Source: Branchiostoma floridae (lineage: Eukaryota > Chordata > Leptocardii > Amphioxiformes > Branchiostomatidae). From it: DNA of 64,000 nucleotides. Location of the stretch: NCBI RefSeq assembly GCF_000003815.2, contig NC_049997.1, forward strand, positions 2,220,484 through 2,284,483, read 5' to 3'. Positions within the stretch are counted from its first letter, which is position 1; each line of letters begins with the position of its first letter. Positions 11,112 through 24,100 of the stretch are shown one piece after another. Under the pieces are notes generated by a model. It was not told the DNA's origin, did not search any database, and was given only the letters and a program-made list of their open reading frames with translations. The position numbers and the translations under genes are program-made.

Positions 11112-14100
11112 TTAGGGCTGCCCATTGAAAAGCATGTTAAAATACATTAAATGAAGGCTTAAACCGCCCACAATACCGTTTTCAGGGGTTGTCAACACGG
11201 GACATCGTCCAACTACATGCAAAGAAAAAGTAGCCCAATTACTATACTGTTTGTAACGTTACAAAGAAACAAGTCAACGAAACATCAACCCTCGCAACAA
11301 CACGATTTTTCTGGCTCAAAGTGTAATGAAACCGAGCACAATGTGGATTTACAGCATTTCATATAATTGCATTAATGACAATGACAATCACAATCACAAT
11401 GATGTTTATTGCATTAATAAGCATGTATGACACAAGTGTTATTGGCCTCATATTAGCATATCTTAAATGCACCTCTGTTCCGAATTTCCGGTCAATCGTT
11501 TGTTATACCAGAGTAAAGGGGGCCAAAATTTAGTTTGGGTTTAAAATGGCAAAAACAACAACAATAAAATGATGTATGAATAAAAAGCTTGAGAGTATTG
11601 GCCCATTGTACCCTTGTGCCAACTTTCAGGTCTTTCGGTCCAGAAACAACAGATGTGAACCGCATTGAAGATTTTACAGCAGAAGAAGAAACATTATTAA
11701 TGCAGAAAATTCAAACATACATATATTAAAAGCCGCAATTAATACGGACGCGATATACACGCGATATGTGACCCTCCCTCTTTTTTTTTACAGTGTCACT
11801 GAAGAGTTTTTAAAGGTAACTAAAGAATACATTATTTGCCCCTCTAAAATCATGACCTCAACTTACCAGCTTCACAGATGAAACCAACCAATCTCGAACA
11901 GCGTTCGTCGTTCCATTTGTTTCTTAATATTTCAACATTTTTTGTTGCAGGGAAGTAGTCTGCGCATTCCTCGTTTCCACCATGATTACTTGGCTCCCTC
12001 TCGCCCCAGTCGGTGTACCGCAGTCCTCCGCCATCAACGTAATTCCACGAGCCATTCTTACGGTCAAGTCCAAAGAAGAAAAACGCATTCCTGTTCGCGG
12101 CGTTCTTCAACTCGATAAGAAAGTCGTTGGTTGCGATGTCGCGAGGCATAGCCAGAGTGCCGCCGTCAGTTTGGCAGATCGCCAAAGCCTGATCATAGTT
12201 TTTCCGTCTGTTGTAGGCACGGTAACACAGGCGCGTATGTGCGAGGTACGAGTAGCCATCCGAACACCCTGCAGCGAAAAGACATTATTATAGTTAAGTC
12301 GAAAAAGAGGAAATACCAGACTATTTTCACATTCATTTGTGCAGCAGCAAATGAATTTGCTGTTTTTAACCCTATTCAGACTCGGGGAGGCGTATTAAAA
12401 GTGTCGGCGCCAACTTTGACGTCGTAAGACTGCCGAACGACGTGTCCTAAGACTACCAATCTTGGTGACTTTTTCTAAAAATTTAGTTGAAAATAGGTTT
12501 AGAAAAATCAATTAAGTTTGTGATTTTTCTTGTTATCATATTCATGGAACCATTTGTAAGACCCAGTAAGAAAATATTTTTCTATTTTCCCTCCAACATT
12601 CTAATATCTTTTTTTTTTTCTTAATATTCTATGACAATAATAGGGTCTCAATCCATGTTATTAACATCATACTTGCACATGTTGGTGGATTTCCACTCCA
12701 GGCCAGACTCGACAGGCAGGTAAGTGTAGAAGAACCGACCAGGTTGTATCCTGTGTTGCAAATGAAGGTAACCACGTCCCCGTAGGAGTTGGAACCGTTC
12801 ATGGCACCGTTTGTAGGCGCTGTCAGTTCGGGACATTTGCCAACTACATGCAAAAAAAAATAGCTCAATCTCTATACTGTTTGTAACGTTACATCAAAAT
12901 GAGTCCATGAAACTTTACCTCTTGCAACAAGCCTTTTTCTGGCTTAAAGTTTAATGCAACCAAGCCCAATATGAATTTACAGCATTTCACGACAAATTCA
13001 TAGACGATGTAGGAATGTGACAAACTTTATCAATGTATTATACTTTACTAAATTCTGAAAAGACCAGGCACCGCTCTTGAAACTGTGGGTCTAAGGGAGA
13101 CTTAGTATCATTTATATATATATATATATATATATGTTAAAAAAATTCTCAACGTAATTTCTTTCACTTTATGCCAACAGTGTAATTGGTCCATTTGAAC
13201 ATATGTGCAGGCACTCTTATACGAAATTTCATTCCTTTCGTTGTGAAACCAGGGTTGAGGAGCCAAAAGTTGGCATTAATTGCAAGATTAAGCATGTATG
13301 ACAAAAGTTTTATTGGAATCGCATATCTTTAATGCACTTCTGTACCAATTTTCCGGTCAACCGGTTGAAATACCAGAGTGTACATACAGGGGTCAAAATT
13401 CAAATTGGGTTTTAAATGGCCAAAACAACAACAATAAGATGATGTATGACGAAATAAGCCTAAGAGTATTGGCCCACTGTACCCTCCCCTGTGCACACTT
13501 TCAGGTCTTTCGGTCCAGAAACAACAGATGTGAACCGCATTGAAGATTTTACAGCTGCAGAAGAAGAAACATTGCAAATACAATATAAAATTCTAAGCAT
13601 ACACATGTTACAATCTGTACCTTATACAGACTCGATATACACTTAGTTGTGACCCTCCCCCTTATGTAACTTTACAAAGTCACTGATAAGTTTTTAAAGG
13701 TAACTATAGATATACATTATTTCCCCCCTAGAACCATGACCTCAACTTACCAGCTTCACAGATGAAACCAACCAATCTCGAACAGCGTTCGTCATTCCAT
13801 TTATTTCGTAATATTTCAACACTTTTTGTTGCAGGGAAGTAGTCTGCGCATTCCTCGTTTCCACCATAATTATTTGGCTCTCTCTCACCCCAGTCGGTGT
13901 ACCGCAGTCCTCCGCCATCAACGTAATTCCACGAGCCATTTCTACGGTCAAGTCCAAAGAAGAAAAACGCATTCCTGTTCGCGGCGTTCTTCAACTCGAT
14001 AAGAAAGTCGTTGGTTGCGATGTCGCGAGGCATAGCCAGAGTGCCGCCGTCAGTTTGGCAGATCGCCAAAGCCTGATCATAGTTCTTCCGTCTGTTGTAG

Positions 14101-14545
14101 GCACGGTAACACAGGCGCGTATGTGCGAGGTACGAGTAGCCATCCGAACACCCTGCAGCGAAAAGACATTATTATAGTTAAGTCGATAACGAGGAAATAA
14201 CAGACTATTTTCACATTCATTTGTGCAGCAGCAAACAAATTTGCTGCCTTTAACCGTATTCAGACTGGGGTTGGGGTTGTCGAAAGGGGAATAAATGTGT
14301 TTGAAATTGACTCTAGTTTTAAGAAGGGACACGCTAGAAAATGTCAATATCAGAATAAAAAGGGAATTATGTGCAACATTGTACATAAAAACTCAATTAT
14401 TTGAACACATATGGCCACAAAGAGACACTGTAGCTACTGTAAGTACAAAGACACTTCACAACTCTGGATACACATGATGTCAGAAGTTAAAACTTCCGGT
14501 TAAAATTCCAATAAAAATTACACTAAAACCAACCTAGTTATCATG

Positions 14546-14598
<53 letters not shown>

Positions 14599-16751
14599 TA
14601 CAGCAATACTCGTCATACCTGTATACTAAGTAAACATGTTGAGAGACATAACCATCTAGATATGCTAACTTGTAAGGCATACCGGTAACCGTTTTGTAGA
14701 ATTTTTTAAAACTTTAAAGGTTATTTGCATTATTGAGATGAGAATTTACCATTTGGCTATAAACACACACCCTGCATAACTGGATAAGGGAAACTGCAGT
14801 GAATGGACCTACCGCCCTAAACTTCCCATGCAGGGACTTGAATAAAAGAGGACTAAATACAAAGTTGCGGTGATTTTTGCCTTTACATTGTTTCTAATTG
14901 TGCAATACTAATTTCTTCCTCCCATATCCTCACAATGTTGTTGATATAATTTCTTTAGACAGTGTATCATTGTTGTATGGTTGCATATAGTGTGGCACAA
15001 AATCCTACTGTCAGAGGCATTTTACTCCATACAAATCACCAATTTCACTGTAAATTTCTATCTCCAGACAGAACACAAATACCATGTCTTGATGATAGAC
15101 AACTGCTGACAACTCTACAAAAACATCCTGCAGGGACAAGAAAGGTTACTGTATCATTTAAATTGCCTATATAGAACAACCACACTATATAGAATAACAC
15201 ACCTTTACTATATGTAGTAATAAACAGTGACAAAGAAAATATTTCTCATCAAGGTCAACATTTAGATGTGCTATTGACTGTAGTTTGTCTGTATGATGGC
15301 ATGTCCACTCCTGTTCTTTAAGTCCTTACAAGCTGAACATAATTTCCAAATCGAGTCATGTTAGGGCTTTTTAGGTGCAGTGTATTCTTTTTAGTATGTA
15401 ACTAAATATTGTAACAATCATAATGTCAACAAATGGTTTAGGATTATATGTTGGGCACATGCTGTGATGTACTGAAAGTACAACAAGTTCATTGTCAATT
15501 GCCATTATTTCTATATTGTATTTTGATATTGAAATGAGATTTTTGTCAAAAGTAAGCAACTTGAAATGTTAAAGTTTTAGAGAATACTTTCATTTGTAGC
15601 ATATCCAATAAAATATAAAAGTTAGAGGCATTGATTTGAATATTGTCATTTGTGTTAACGAAGTCATAAACCGTTTTCTGGTAAAAGTGTCCTCAAAGCC
15701 ATATTAGTTTGTCAAAAATTGAAACTGTTCATAAAGATGATAATGTCATATCTGACATAACTGGTCATATCTGACAAAACTGGTCATATCTGACATAACG
15801 TTGTCTCGCCTCTGATTTCCTCTTAGCCCTGCCTGTTCCCGCTATGTGTTCATTGTTGTGCCATATTTTGCAACAAGTGTACGACATAATAGGGGATTGC
15901 ATTTTCGACATAAAGAAAAATGTGGTAACGTTAGGACTTGACGGCAAAATAAAATATGTAGTCGACATCAGCAAAATGTATGTTGCAATGAGCATAATTG
16001 ACGTTATAAATGTCCAACTAAGATATGTTAGATATTAAAGTCTGGATAGGGTTAAACTTGAATGGTAACATTTGCCAGCAAATACATATATTTTACCTTT
16101 CACATTGTCTAACTGTGGCCTATTACAAAGTACTGCGCTGTTTATTATTACTCTAACACATTCACATACATGTATATGTACAAGGTGACCAGCCCCTCTT
16201 GTTCTCATATACTAAATGCTACATGATGTAATCGACACCAACTTGTGCCTACCTCATTACCATATAGCCATGGTGACAGAATAGACGTCTAGTCCAGATC
16301 ATGGGTCTATTTCTTTCGAGAGGAAACGGAGCAAAAACAATATGATTTCCCTTTATGATTATAAAGGTAAACATACAAAGGGAAATGTCACTGAGAAATC
16401 TTACCATGCTGCGGGTTGAAGACAAGTCTTTGTGACAAGGATTCCCGGGCGCGCACAACCCGCAGTATCGCCTGGTCAATCTTAGCCTTTATTTCTAAGA
16501 TCCGTCCTGGCAAGTAAATGTTGTAAAGACTAAATTAGAATCGCAATACACACAGAATGAATTGGTGAATTTATTGCAAACATCATGGGTACTGACAAGA
16601 ACAAGGTTAACAAGAACAAAAAATATTCATTACTTTTTAAATGGGCCACTTCCTGCTTGGATAATCCGTACACATTCGGGCTTGGCCACATGACCGCAAA
16701 GTACAGGAGAACAAATGCCTTGCTGTAGGTCCAGTTTCCCATGTTGGCCAT
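11112..16751 (-). CDS. Secreted C-type lectin: signal peptide-neck-CTLD-CCP-CTLD-partial CCP
   Basis: Six exons agree in phase (minus strand): 16751-16634, 16506-16405, 14152-13751, 12843-12673, 12268-11867 and 11212-11112 (stop). They give 431 residues. Exon 1 starts MANMGNW with a hydrophobic core (AFVLLYFAVM), a likely signal peptide. Exon 2 is a short heptad-like neck (AKIDQAILRVVRARE). Exons 3 and 5 are 134-residue CTLDs with long-form cysteines, FGLDR, YVDGG, WND and GFICEAG. Exon 4 is a full CCP/sushi module (GKCPELTAP, FICNTGYNLVG, CLSSLAWSGNPPTC). The last exon holds only the first third of a CCP, then diverges to a stop. All introns are phase 1. CTLD1 has EPN plus WND, typical of mannose/GlcNAc-type Ca binding, and CTLD2 has EPS. 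The near identity of exons 3 and 5 points to a recent tandem duplication, so two alternative transcripts rather than one protein are possible. No transcript data were seen. Confidence 0.78.
11590..14230 (-). repeat. Tandem duplication of a CCP+CTLD genomic unit
   Basis: The two CTLD exons (11867-12268 and 13751-14152) are both exactly 402 bp, lie 1,884 bp apart and differ at only a few codons. Flanking intron DNA is also shared: 'ggtctttcggtccagaaac' occurs at 11628 and 13503, and 60 bp upstream of each exon are nearly identical. The CCP exon and its flank (12843 downwards) matches the truncated CCP exon (11212 downwards) as well. Confidence 0.85.
13108..13138. repeat. (TA)n microsatellite
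   Basis: A simple AT/TA dinucleotide run within an intron of the minus-strand lectin gene. Confidence 0.9.
14543..14598. repeat. (TA)n microsatellite
   Basis: A TA dinucleotide run of about 50 bp, with one interruption ('tatacata'), in the intron between the neck and first CTLD exons of the minus-strand lectin gene. Confidence 0.9.
15745..15802. repeat. Short tandem repeat, about 20-bp unit
   Basis: Three adjacent copies of 'gtcatatctgacataactg' with single changes, in the large intron of the minus-strand lectin gene. Confidence 0.75.
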
Positions 16752-17226
16752 TCTTGGGATAAGAAATACAAAGTCAACAGTTAGGCGGCTTTGTTAATGA
16801 TGATAACTTGCCAAAGGAGAGGAATGGGCTCATGGTACTATGTTTCACTGCTCTTATGACCTCGAAAGGACTTTTGGCCTTATACTTTGACCTATCCTTC
16901 CAAAATTACATATTAAAAGTTTTGTGGACGTACCTTGTCTACGAGGACTTCTCGTCCCCCTGCGGGGCCCGCTGACGCTCTGGTCTTAGTGTAATGCATG
17001 AGACATCGGCTTAAGTCTATATATAGCATACAGTAACATAACTAATCTGTTGTAACTGCATCACGGTGAACACAAAGGCTTTCAGGTTAAGGCCGACTGC
17101 AAAGAAAAAAAAAATGATATGTCCCTTTTTTGTACGTGGCATCAGTCACCCCATTGCCAAAAGTCCTTATTAATTTGTAAATGTGGAAATTAATGCCAAT
17201 GTCAGGGTAACCTTCACAAACATCAG

Positions 17227-18005
17227 TATATCAACAGAATGTGAACACAGAAGCTAGGTTTTGATTATAGGCTAAAGCCCTTCCACAATACACCACGTCC
17301 TGCACGTCCACACAAATTGAATTTAGGGTGTGTTTTGGGTTGCTTTAACAAATGGTTGCTTGGCATTAAATCTGATTAACAGAAATATGTGGCTCTCCTC
17401 ACAGACAAATAATTTCCATTGACTCGACTTCTAACGAATACATTGTTGCTTTAAGCTGTAAACCTTGTCCACATTAACGCCCTTTTGATGACGTTATATA
17501 ATTACAACGGATAAGTAAAGACATTTTAAACGTTGTTACATATATTGTGCGTTGCACTAACACTGCACTAAATGACCTTGAATCATGGTGAATATGCATA
17601 GGTATGTCTCCGTATTTTGGGGGAATGCAGGCAAATCCAGCGACGGATTCGTCACAAATCCAAACTTTAGAAACGGTTATCCTGAAACTGAAAATGACGA
17701 ATATCCGAAAATATAGATTTAACTTAAGACAAATACAGATCGGTATTTTTTCTGTATTTTTGTGACTCCGTATCAGAGCCTTTACCAAGAGCAGTATACC
17801 AACAGAATTTGAACACAAAAGGTTTAGATTATAGCCTAAACCCTTCCATAATACAGCACGACCACACAACTTAAATTTAGGATGTGTTTTAGGTTGCTTT
17901 AGCAAATGGTTGCTTAGCATCAAACTTGATTAACAGAAATATGTGGCTCTCCTCACAGACAAATAATTTCCATTGACTCGACTTCTAACGAATATATTGT
18001 TGCTC
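17227..18005 (+). repeat. Direct repeat pair, about 220 bp each, offset 554 bp
   Basis: 17227-17455 and 17791-18005 share long blocks, for example 'aacagaaatatgtggctctc' followed by 'acaaataatttccattgact'. The unit contains no coding motif. It may be two tandem pieces of one transposon family or a local duplication. Confidence 0.75.
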
Positions 18006-18835
18006 AAACATTGCCGTTTCTTCTTTCAAATTCATAAGTTGGTAGAGCCATTCACTACAACCTAAATATATATTCTTCCTTTGTCAAAATTCAGCTTTGA
18101 TAAAAAATATGAGTCCTAAAATTGGCTTTTTTTGGAGATTTTCTCGTCAAAAACATATACTTTACTTTCCAATATCGTTATTATTCACATTACCTATGGG
18201 GCCTTGCCACTTCTTACTTCTTGAATGATGCGTTCTACGGAGACTGATTGTTTACCAGCGGCACTTGTGATATGGGTTGAAAAAGTAGGTCATAACAGTA
18301 GAAAACACTTGATGAATTGAATGTTACAGTATCTAAGGAAACCACCTATAAAACCCAGTTAAAGTTATGATATCTTTGGCTTTGTATTCCGAGTATCAGG
18401 TATTTGTCTTCACTTGTCCTTCTTGTGTACCGATGCCCACGAGATGCCCACTTGGTTGAATTGAATGCGACCATCTGTAGAAGTCATGACCGTCGTGCTA
18501 TAACCTTATATAGTCCTAACGTCGTCAGAAACCGACTTACCGTAAAAACGTTCACAAAAGTCTTGGGCACTTCGGAAAGGAAATGTCATAGAGAAGAAGA
18601 GCTTTAAGCTTTTAGTGACATACCTGACAAGGTGAATTGGCAGGTTGTTGGGAAGACAAGAAAACTGATGACTGCGGTAACGTTGCAAGCAGATGTCCCA
18701 AATAAGGTCAATTTGTTTGCGCATGCGGGTTAAAATTGCAGTGGTATAGGGTTCGTAGATAGTTGTAGTTGTTTTAAGCGGACAGAGATCTAGAAGATTT
18801 TTAGTACTACGATCATCTTCCTCCTTTTTTTATGA

Positions 18836-18925
18836 ATGAATGAATGACCTTTGTTGTACATTTGTGCTCAAGCAAGCTAAGTATAGGTCGTAGCGCGAGC
18901 AATAAGGGCCATAAGGTACATTTTC
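18836..18925 (+). repeat. SINE/LINE tail copy
   Basis: It matches the repeat tail at 1264-1350, including 'gctcaagcaagctaagtat' and 'ggtcgtagcg'. A weaker relative begins near 22921 ('taatgaagacctttatcgtg'). Confidence 0.6.
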
Positions 18926-19414
18926 TAAAATAAAAAATGGTATCTTGCCACATCTACATAGACTAATACATTCTAGTGTGTAAAGGTTCAACTTATTATT
19001 GCTTCTTAAAACAGTTGTTAACATAAGGACAAATGGATATGTGTGTACTTGATTTGAAACTACTGCCCGCTTTGGTACTGCTAACCCGGTCTCAGTCGAC
19101 TAAATGATAGACAATCACGAAATGCCTCAAGACAAATTGACAATTAAAGTGTATCAACTTACCTGGCTGAGGTGGGTTCAAAGGTCATTCAACCCAAACA
19201 ACTTGTAGATCATTGAAAAACAGGTCACGCAATAAACTATGAATAGGATGCGTGGAGCACCGACGCTGTCATACAGGGCCCCAATCACGGTTTTTGTGGT
19301 GCGATGATTTGGAACCCTGACATTTTGAAGAGCACATACACTTACGTACTTAGTTATCCAATCAAGTGAGGCTCCTCCACAGCACTTGTAATTCATTGGT
19401 CCTCCATGGCCCTT

Positions 19415-19810
19415 CGTAGCACTATAGTATCTTCCAGGTTTTTATATCTATGTACATTGTCTAAGTAGGTGACTCTGGGTCTTCCCTTACCTCTTTTTCC
19501 CTTAATAGTAAGCTACCTAATACGGTGACCCGCCAGTTTCATTCTGCGCTGTTGTACATGTACTCTTCTTAATATTGGTACAACTGTTGATTTAAATTAG
19601 ATTTTGCTGTCATGGTACATTAAGGTACTTGCGTATCATGCGAGTGTCACCAGTCATTTGTCCCCTTTTCGAATGGCTTTGTTAAGGTCCACCTTTTCGA
19701 GCATGGCTATGGATTTTCCGTATCTTGCTTAGCTTGTGGCAGATATTCCAAGCAAGAGATTTTCTGACGTCAAAGTCTATTTCAGAGGCAGAAACCCATA
19801 TGCACTCAAG
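19415..19810 (-). mobile_element. Degenerate LINE reverse transcriptase C-terminus
   Basis: Read on the minus strand with frameshifts, it shows DVRKSLAWNICHKLSKI, then QRRMKLAGHRIR, then KGKRGKGRPRVTYLDN. This order (SLAWN..K...W, RR..AGH.R, GRPR.T.LD) is the tail of many LINE RT proteins. Several stops and frame changes show that it is inactive. Confidence 0.55.
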
Positions 19811-21104
19811 ATATCAATAATATTGTATAATATTGATATATATGTATGCAGCATTGCATACCTGGTTAATATGTTACCAGAGATGTCACAGTTTTGGAGA
19901 CTCGGTGAACTATAGCTAAATAAGATATTCAGGTCCAGTGGGAGTCTAAAAAAAGAACAAACAAGACAACATACACAGAATGTGCATCCGCTGCATGTAT
20001 CTTATTTATACATATTACATAAGCTTCCACATACCTAACTAACAGTAGTATTTCCTACACCCAAATCCCAGCTACACATAGTTACACAGGGGACTTTCAA
20101 ATGATCACGTTTTAAAAAAAAAACTTTTGCTGTTTGAAGCGACGTACCCGTGCTGGTTTACATTCCGATTCTGAATGTATATGCTGTTGAAATGTAGACT
20201 TGGAACATTTTATACAAACTTGGATGTTAGTGATAGGCTATAGTTCAATCAACTTGAGAGAGACAATATTAACTGACTGATAGCTGTGTTCAATAACAAA
20301 GCAATCACATCACTAGCATTGCCAAAAAGAGTATGATACAACTCACTGTTGACCATCGTTTAATAGACAACCAATTGATCTGCATTTATAGCACCTAGTA
20401 GCCAAACCGGGACCGATACTGAGTCCTTCATCATCATGTGTAAATGCAAATATTTTACAGGTTTGCGAAAACCTATTTTGCAATCGTGGGCGCCGCCATC
20501 TTTGGTGTATTACACCATCCGGTGGCCATTTTGCTTTTTTCAGTTTAATTACTAATATATCAACTTAATCATCTTGCTAAATAGGCAGCTCCAACTAGTG
20601 AGGTGATGTTGGAGTATAGCAATAGTTGTTTCTTGAGTTCAGCACCCAGGCGCAAGTTTACAACGGCAAATCAATCCTGCCTATGCTCTACTCCTTCTAA
20701 TATAAATATGCACCACAGCATACATCGTACACATCGACAATTTACCTTTAGATACATATAACACTTTGATAATAGCCCTTCTTTTATGTAATGTATATTT
20801 ATCAAATTTACAGGGGAGAGTTTAACGATTGGTAACCGTTAACTTGACACGGAGCGTCATACCAGGAACTCGTCTAAGTTTTTCCCACATATTTCACTGC
20901 AGATGCAAATTAATGATGAAGTCAGCGCAGAATCACCCAAGAAACTTCCTAACGATTTGGAACTGCTTTGTGCTATACACATGTACAGACATGAGAAGTA
21001 CGTTTGCAGTTTTTGCTGTTGAACTGAAGCCTGCTGTAGACATTACTACTCAACTAAATGGTTGAAGAAAGATGGACTCCTTAGCCATTCCGCATGAGAC
21101 GATT
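19811..21104. other. Intergenic, no supported feature
   Basis: Neither strand shows convincing exons or long repeats. The plus-strand open frame near 20829-21065 lacks domain motifs and splice support. Confidence 0.5.
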
Positions 21105-24100
21105 TTACACTACAGTGTTCTCTTCTAAAGTGGCTGGCAGCTGCAGAGGTAGCTCTGATCTTGTCTCTGGCGTTTGAAATCCGGAATCCGGCGTTTGGAT
21201 GCCGGAATCTCCGAAGCGAGATCCGTTGGACATTTCTCCGTTTTCTTCCTCCGGTGCTGTGACCGCGGATGGTGTTTCCGGATTTTCGTTCCCATTTGCA
21301 TCGAACATTTGTGAATTTTTTGGTTCTCCCATTTTCCCTTCTGCTACGCTCACCCTATGTCCACACAAGACCATGTTTTTACGGATTTGAACTTCGTCCG
21401 ATTTTTCTACGTACACCACTCGAGTCCCGTTGTAACAGAATGTCTCCTGCCCGTCACGAGTAAGCGACAGCCTTTCCACCTCACCTTTGACCTTACATCC
21501 CAGATCTTTGAGTCCCTTCCGTAGCACCGAATCCTCCACCGAGTCCGGTAAGGCCGTGATCGTCAGTCTGACGAGTTTCGGCGACGGCGTCGGCGGTTTG
21601 CGAAGAGTCTTTCTCTTCTTGAGGGTGAACGAGGTGTAATCAAGCACGGCGACTTGTTTTCCTCTTATTTTCATCCCGTCCGCGACGATTTGGTTCTTCA
21701 CGTTTTCGCTGAGGAAGTGGAGTCGCCACAAACGGCGGATGCACTGGATGGACCGCAGCTTGTCGGCAGGGACGACCTCCAGCAGACTGGCGTACACCTC
21801 CTCTTCTGTCAGCCTCACCGCCTTCCCGTCCTCATCCAGGATCTCCGTTTCCTCCAGGCATGCGCCGTAGAAGGGTCCGATGACGTCATCTGGTAGGATC
21901 GTCCCATTGACGCCATCTGATTGGTTCGCACCAATGACGTCACCCGATGGATTCATACCAATGACGCCATTCGATGGATTTGTACCAATCATGGCATCTG
22001 ATTGGTTCGTACCAAAGACGTCATCTGACAGGGCCGTCTTCTGTGGGTCATCCTCCACGACTACGGCAGGAAGCGCCACAGGCTGCTCAACCACTATTTC
22101 CTCCAAGAGCTTTCTCTCTTCTTCATGCAGTTCGTCTTCCTTCTTTTTCTCTTCTTGTTCTTCCTCATATTCTTCGTTCTGTGAAAATGTAGGACCATGT
22201 GAGATCTACGATTATATGTATAAACATTGTAAATAAATTTAAGCATTGTATCGAGTTACCATGTTTGTGTGAATGTCTAGGCGACCCTTACCGACGGTAA
22301 ATAAGTCATACACGTGTATACAGACCCTGACCTCTCATTGCAAATATTGTTGTCGATGATATGATGTTATATACTCCATTTTAGATGATATGTAAGTTAT
22401 CCTACACCATGTATATATAAATGTTCTTTTTATGTATTGTCTATGTGTTTGTCAGCAGGGCTAGCCCTTTGTAATAGCCGTAGGCTAGTTGGGCAGCCCT
22501 AGCTGTGTGTTCTGTACAGCCAAACCAATAAATAAATAAAAAATAAATAAAGTTACCATGTTTACATTTACGAGGAACACATCTTGAAATGAATGCCACA
22601 ACCGCCTTAAATTGAATCATATTTATCTTCTTTCAAAGTTATCAACTATTGCCCATGTACCTTTTAAAACCAAGATTCCCTATATATTCCCACAGATTCA
22701 TACTTATATAGTCATATCAAGATACTAGTAGTTTCACCGGATCATGTTTTAAAAACGTCATTTTTTTCTGTTATTTCCTCACCTCGACTGCCACGTCATC
22801 TATGTCCTTCTGCCATTGTGAGTTGGCGATGATCAGCCCCGCTACTACAATCAGCTGAGTGGAAAAAAAGAGAAACTGTTTAACTGTAATTTGTGTGAAA
22901 TACTTGGTAATTATCATAATTAATGAAGACCTTTATCGTGCATTTAAGTACAGGTTCAAAGTACAAAGACAAAACATGTAAATAAAAGTATCATAGATCT
23001 AGTTTAACACAGACGTTCGGCTTCTTCTCGCTTCTTGGTAATGGTAAAAATGTAGGATTGTATGGGTTTAGCAATAGTTGGTTGGCCAAAACACATAAGG
23101 AATAGGAATTTGTCACAGCCACTAATGATCATGTGTCTAAAGTGAGGGAATCTACTGTCTAATAACTAAATAGAGTATTTCTATCGTTAACGTGCATAGA
23201 CAATAATGAAGTGTACTTCAAACACCAACACTCATAATTCCACCGTACTGCCATATACTGCCATAAAACATTGTTACAGAGCCCTTCCCATGATCTGTAG
23301 TGTATATGCCTCAGGATTACTGACCTGCATTGGCACATAACTTTAAGTCACTTAAGATTCATGTATTTTTCTCATGTGCTATGGCACCCGGTGGAATAAT
23401 GAGAGTTGATGTTACATCGAAACTTCAACATCTTTCAAACTTGTTTGTGTTTATTCAAATCCATAGTTAGCTTAATAATTAGGTATTCTTCTCATCATTC
23501 TTATCAACATACACATAACTTCTAAAAACTATGTTATATACAAGGAAATACACGGAATATGTGTAAATGTATTTTCGAATAAGCTATGTAAAAGTGGATT
23601 TGATCATGAACCGTCGCATACATAGTAAGAAGTCAATATGAATTATAGACTTTTCTGTTGTGGTTACAAAGGACAATAGAACAGTTTTGTTTACATTAGA
23701 AAGGTCCCGGCCCACCTTAATATGTGTCATTTGCACTGTGCACGAATTATTTCCAATCGAATGCCTTTTTAGGTCGACAGTCGTATCAAGAGTAAAAAAC
23801 GCAAATGTTAGATTAGAGAAGCATTCCATTTTAGTCATCATTTAGTTTGTCTACTTTTGTTGTGAATTTTACAGAAGGGTACGTAGACTGCAGAGCTAAA
23901 TAACCCAAATAAACACCACCAAATCCCCATGTAATCTTTGGCTTATAGAATCTTTTCTGGAGGATATATGGTCCATGTGTACACTGTCTATTTAGCTTTG
24001 AATAGGTTTGTCAATATGTACACACGCATTTATAAAAGAAAGAAGTGTCAATAAATTAAAGTATGCTAGTGGTGTTCATTCATTTGCATAAAAAGGTGAC

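Larger units (their letters stand above)
16752..19415. other. Upstream region of the lectin gene; repeats only
   Basis: No gene is supported. The immediate 5' flank of the lectin ATG (16752-16900) shows no TATA box. A possible untranslated minus-strand exon ends at a GTACGT donor near 16932. The rest is repeats: a direct repeat pair at 17227-17455 and 17791-18005, and the SINE tail at 18836-18925. The open frames on both strands show no domain motifs. Confidence 0.45.

Noticed and set aside
16933-16990. Extra 5' exon of the minus-strand lectin (GPAGG-like reading ending at a GTACGT donor)
   Set aside because: The ATG exon at 16751 already has a signal peptide. At most this is an untranslated exon, with no evidence either way.
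21199-22236. Plus-strand frames opposite the membrane-protein exon
   Set aside because: Antisense shadows of the coding exon. Ser/Phe runs mirror the Glu/Lys codons, and there is no splice support.
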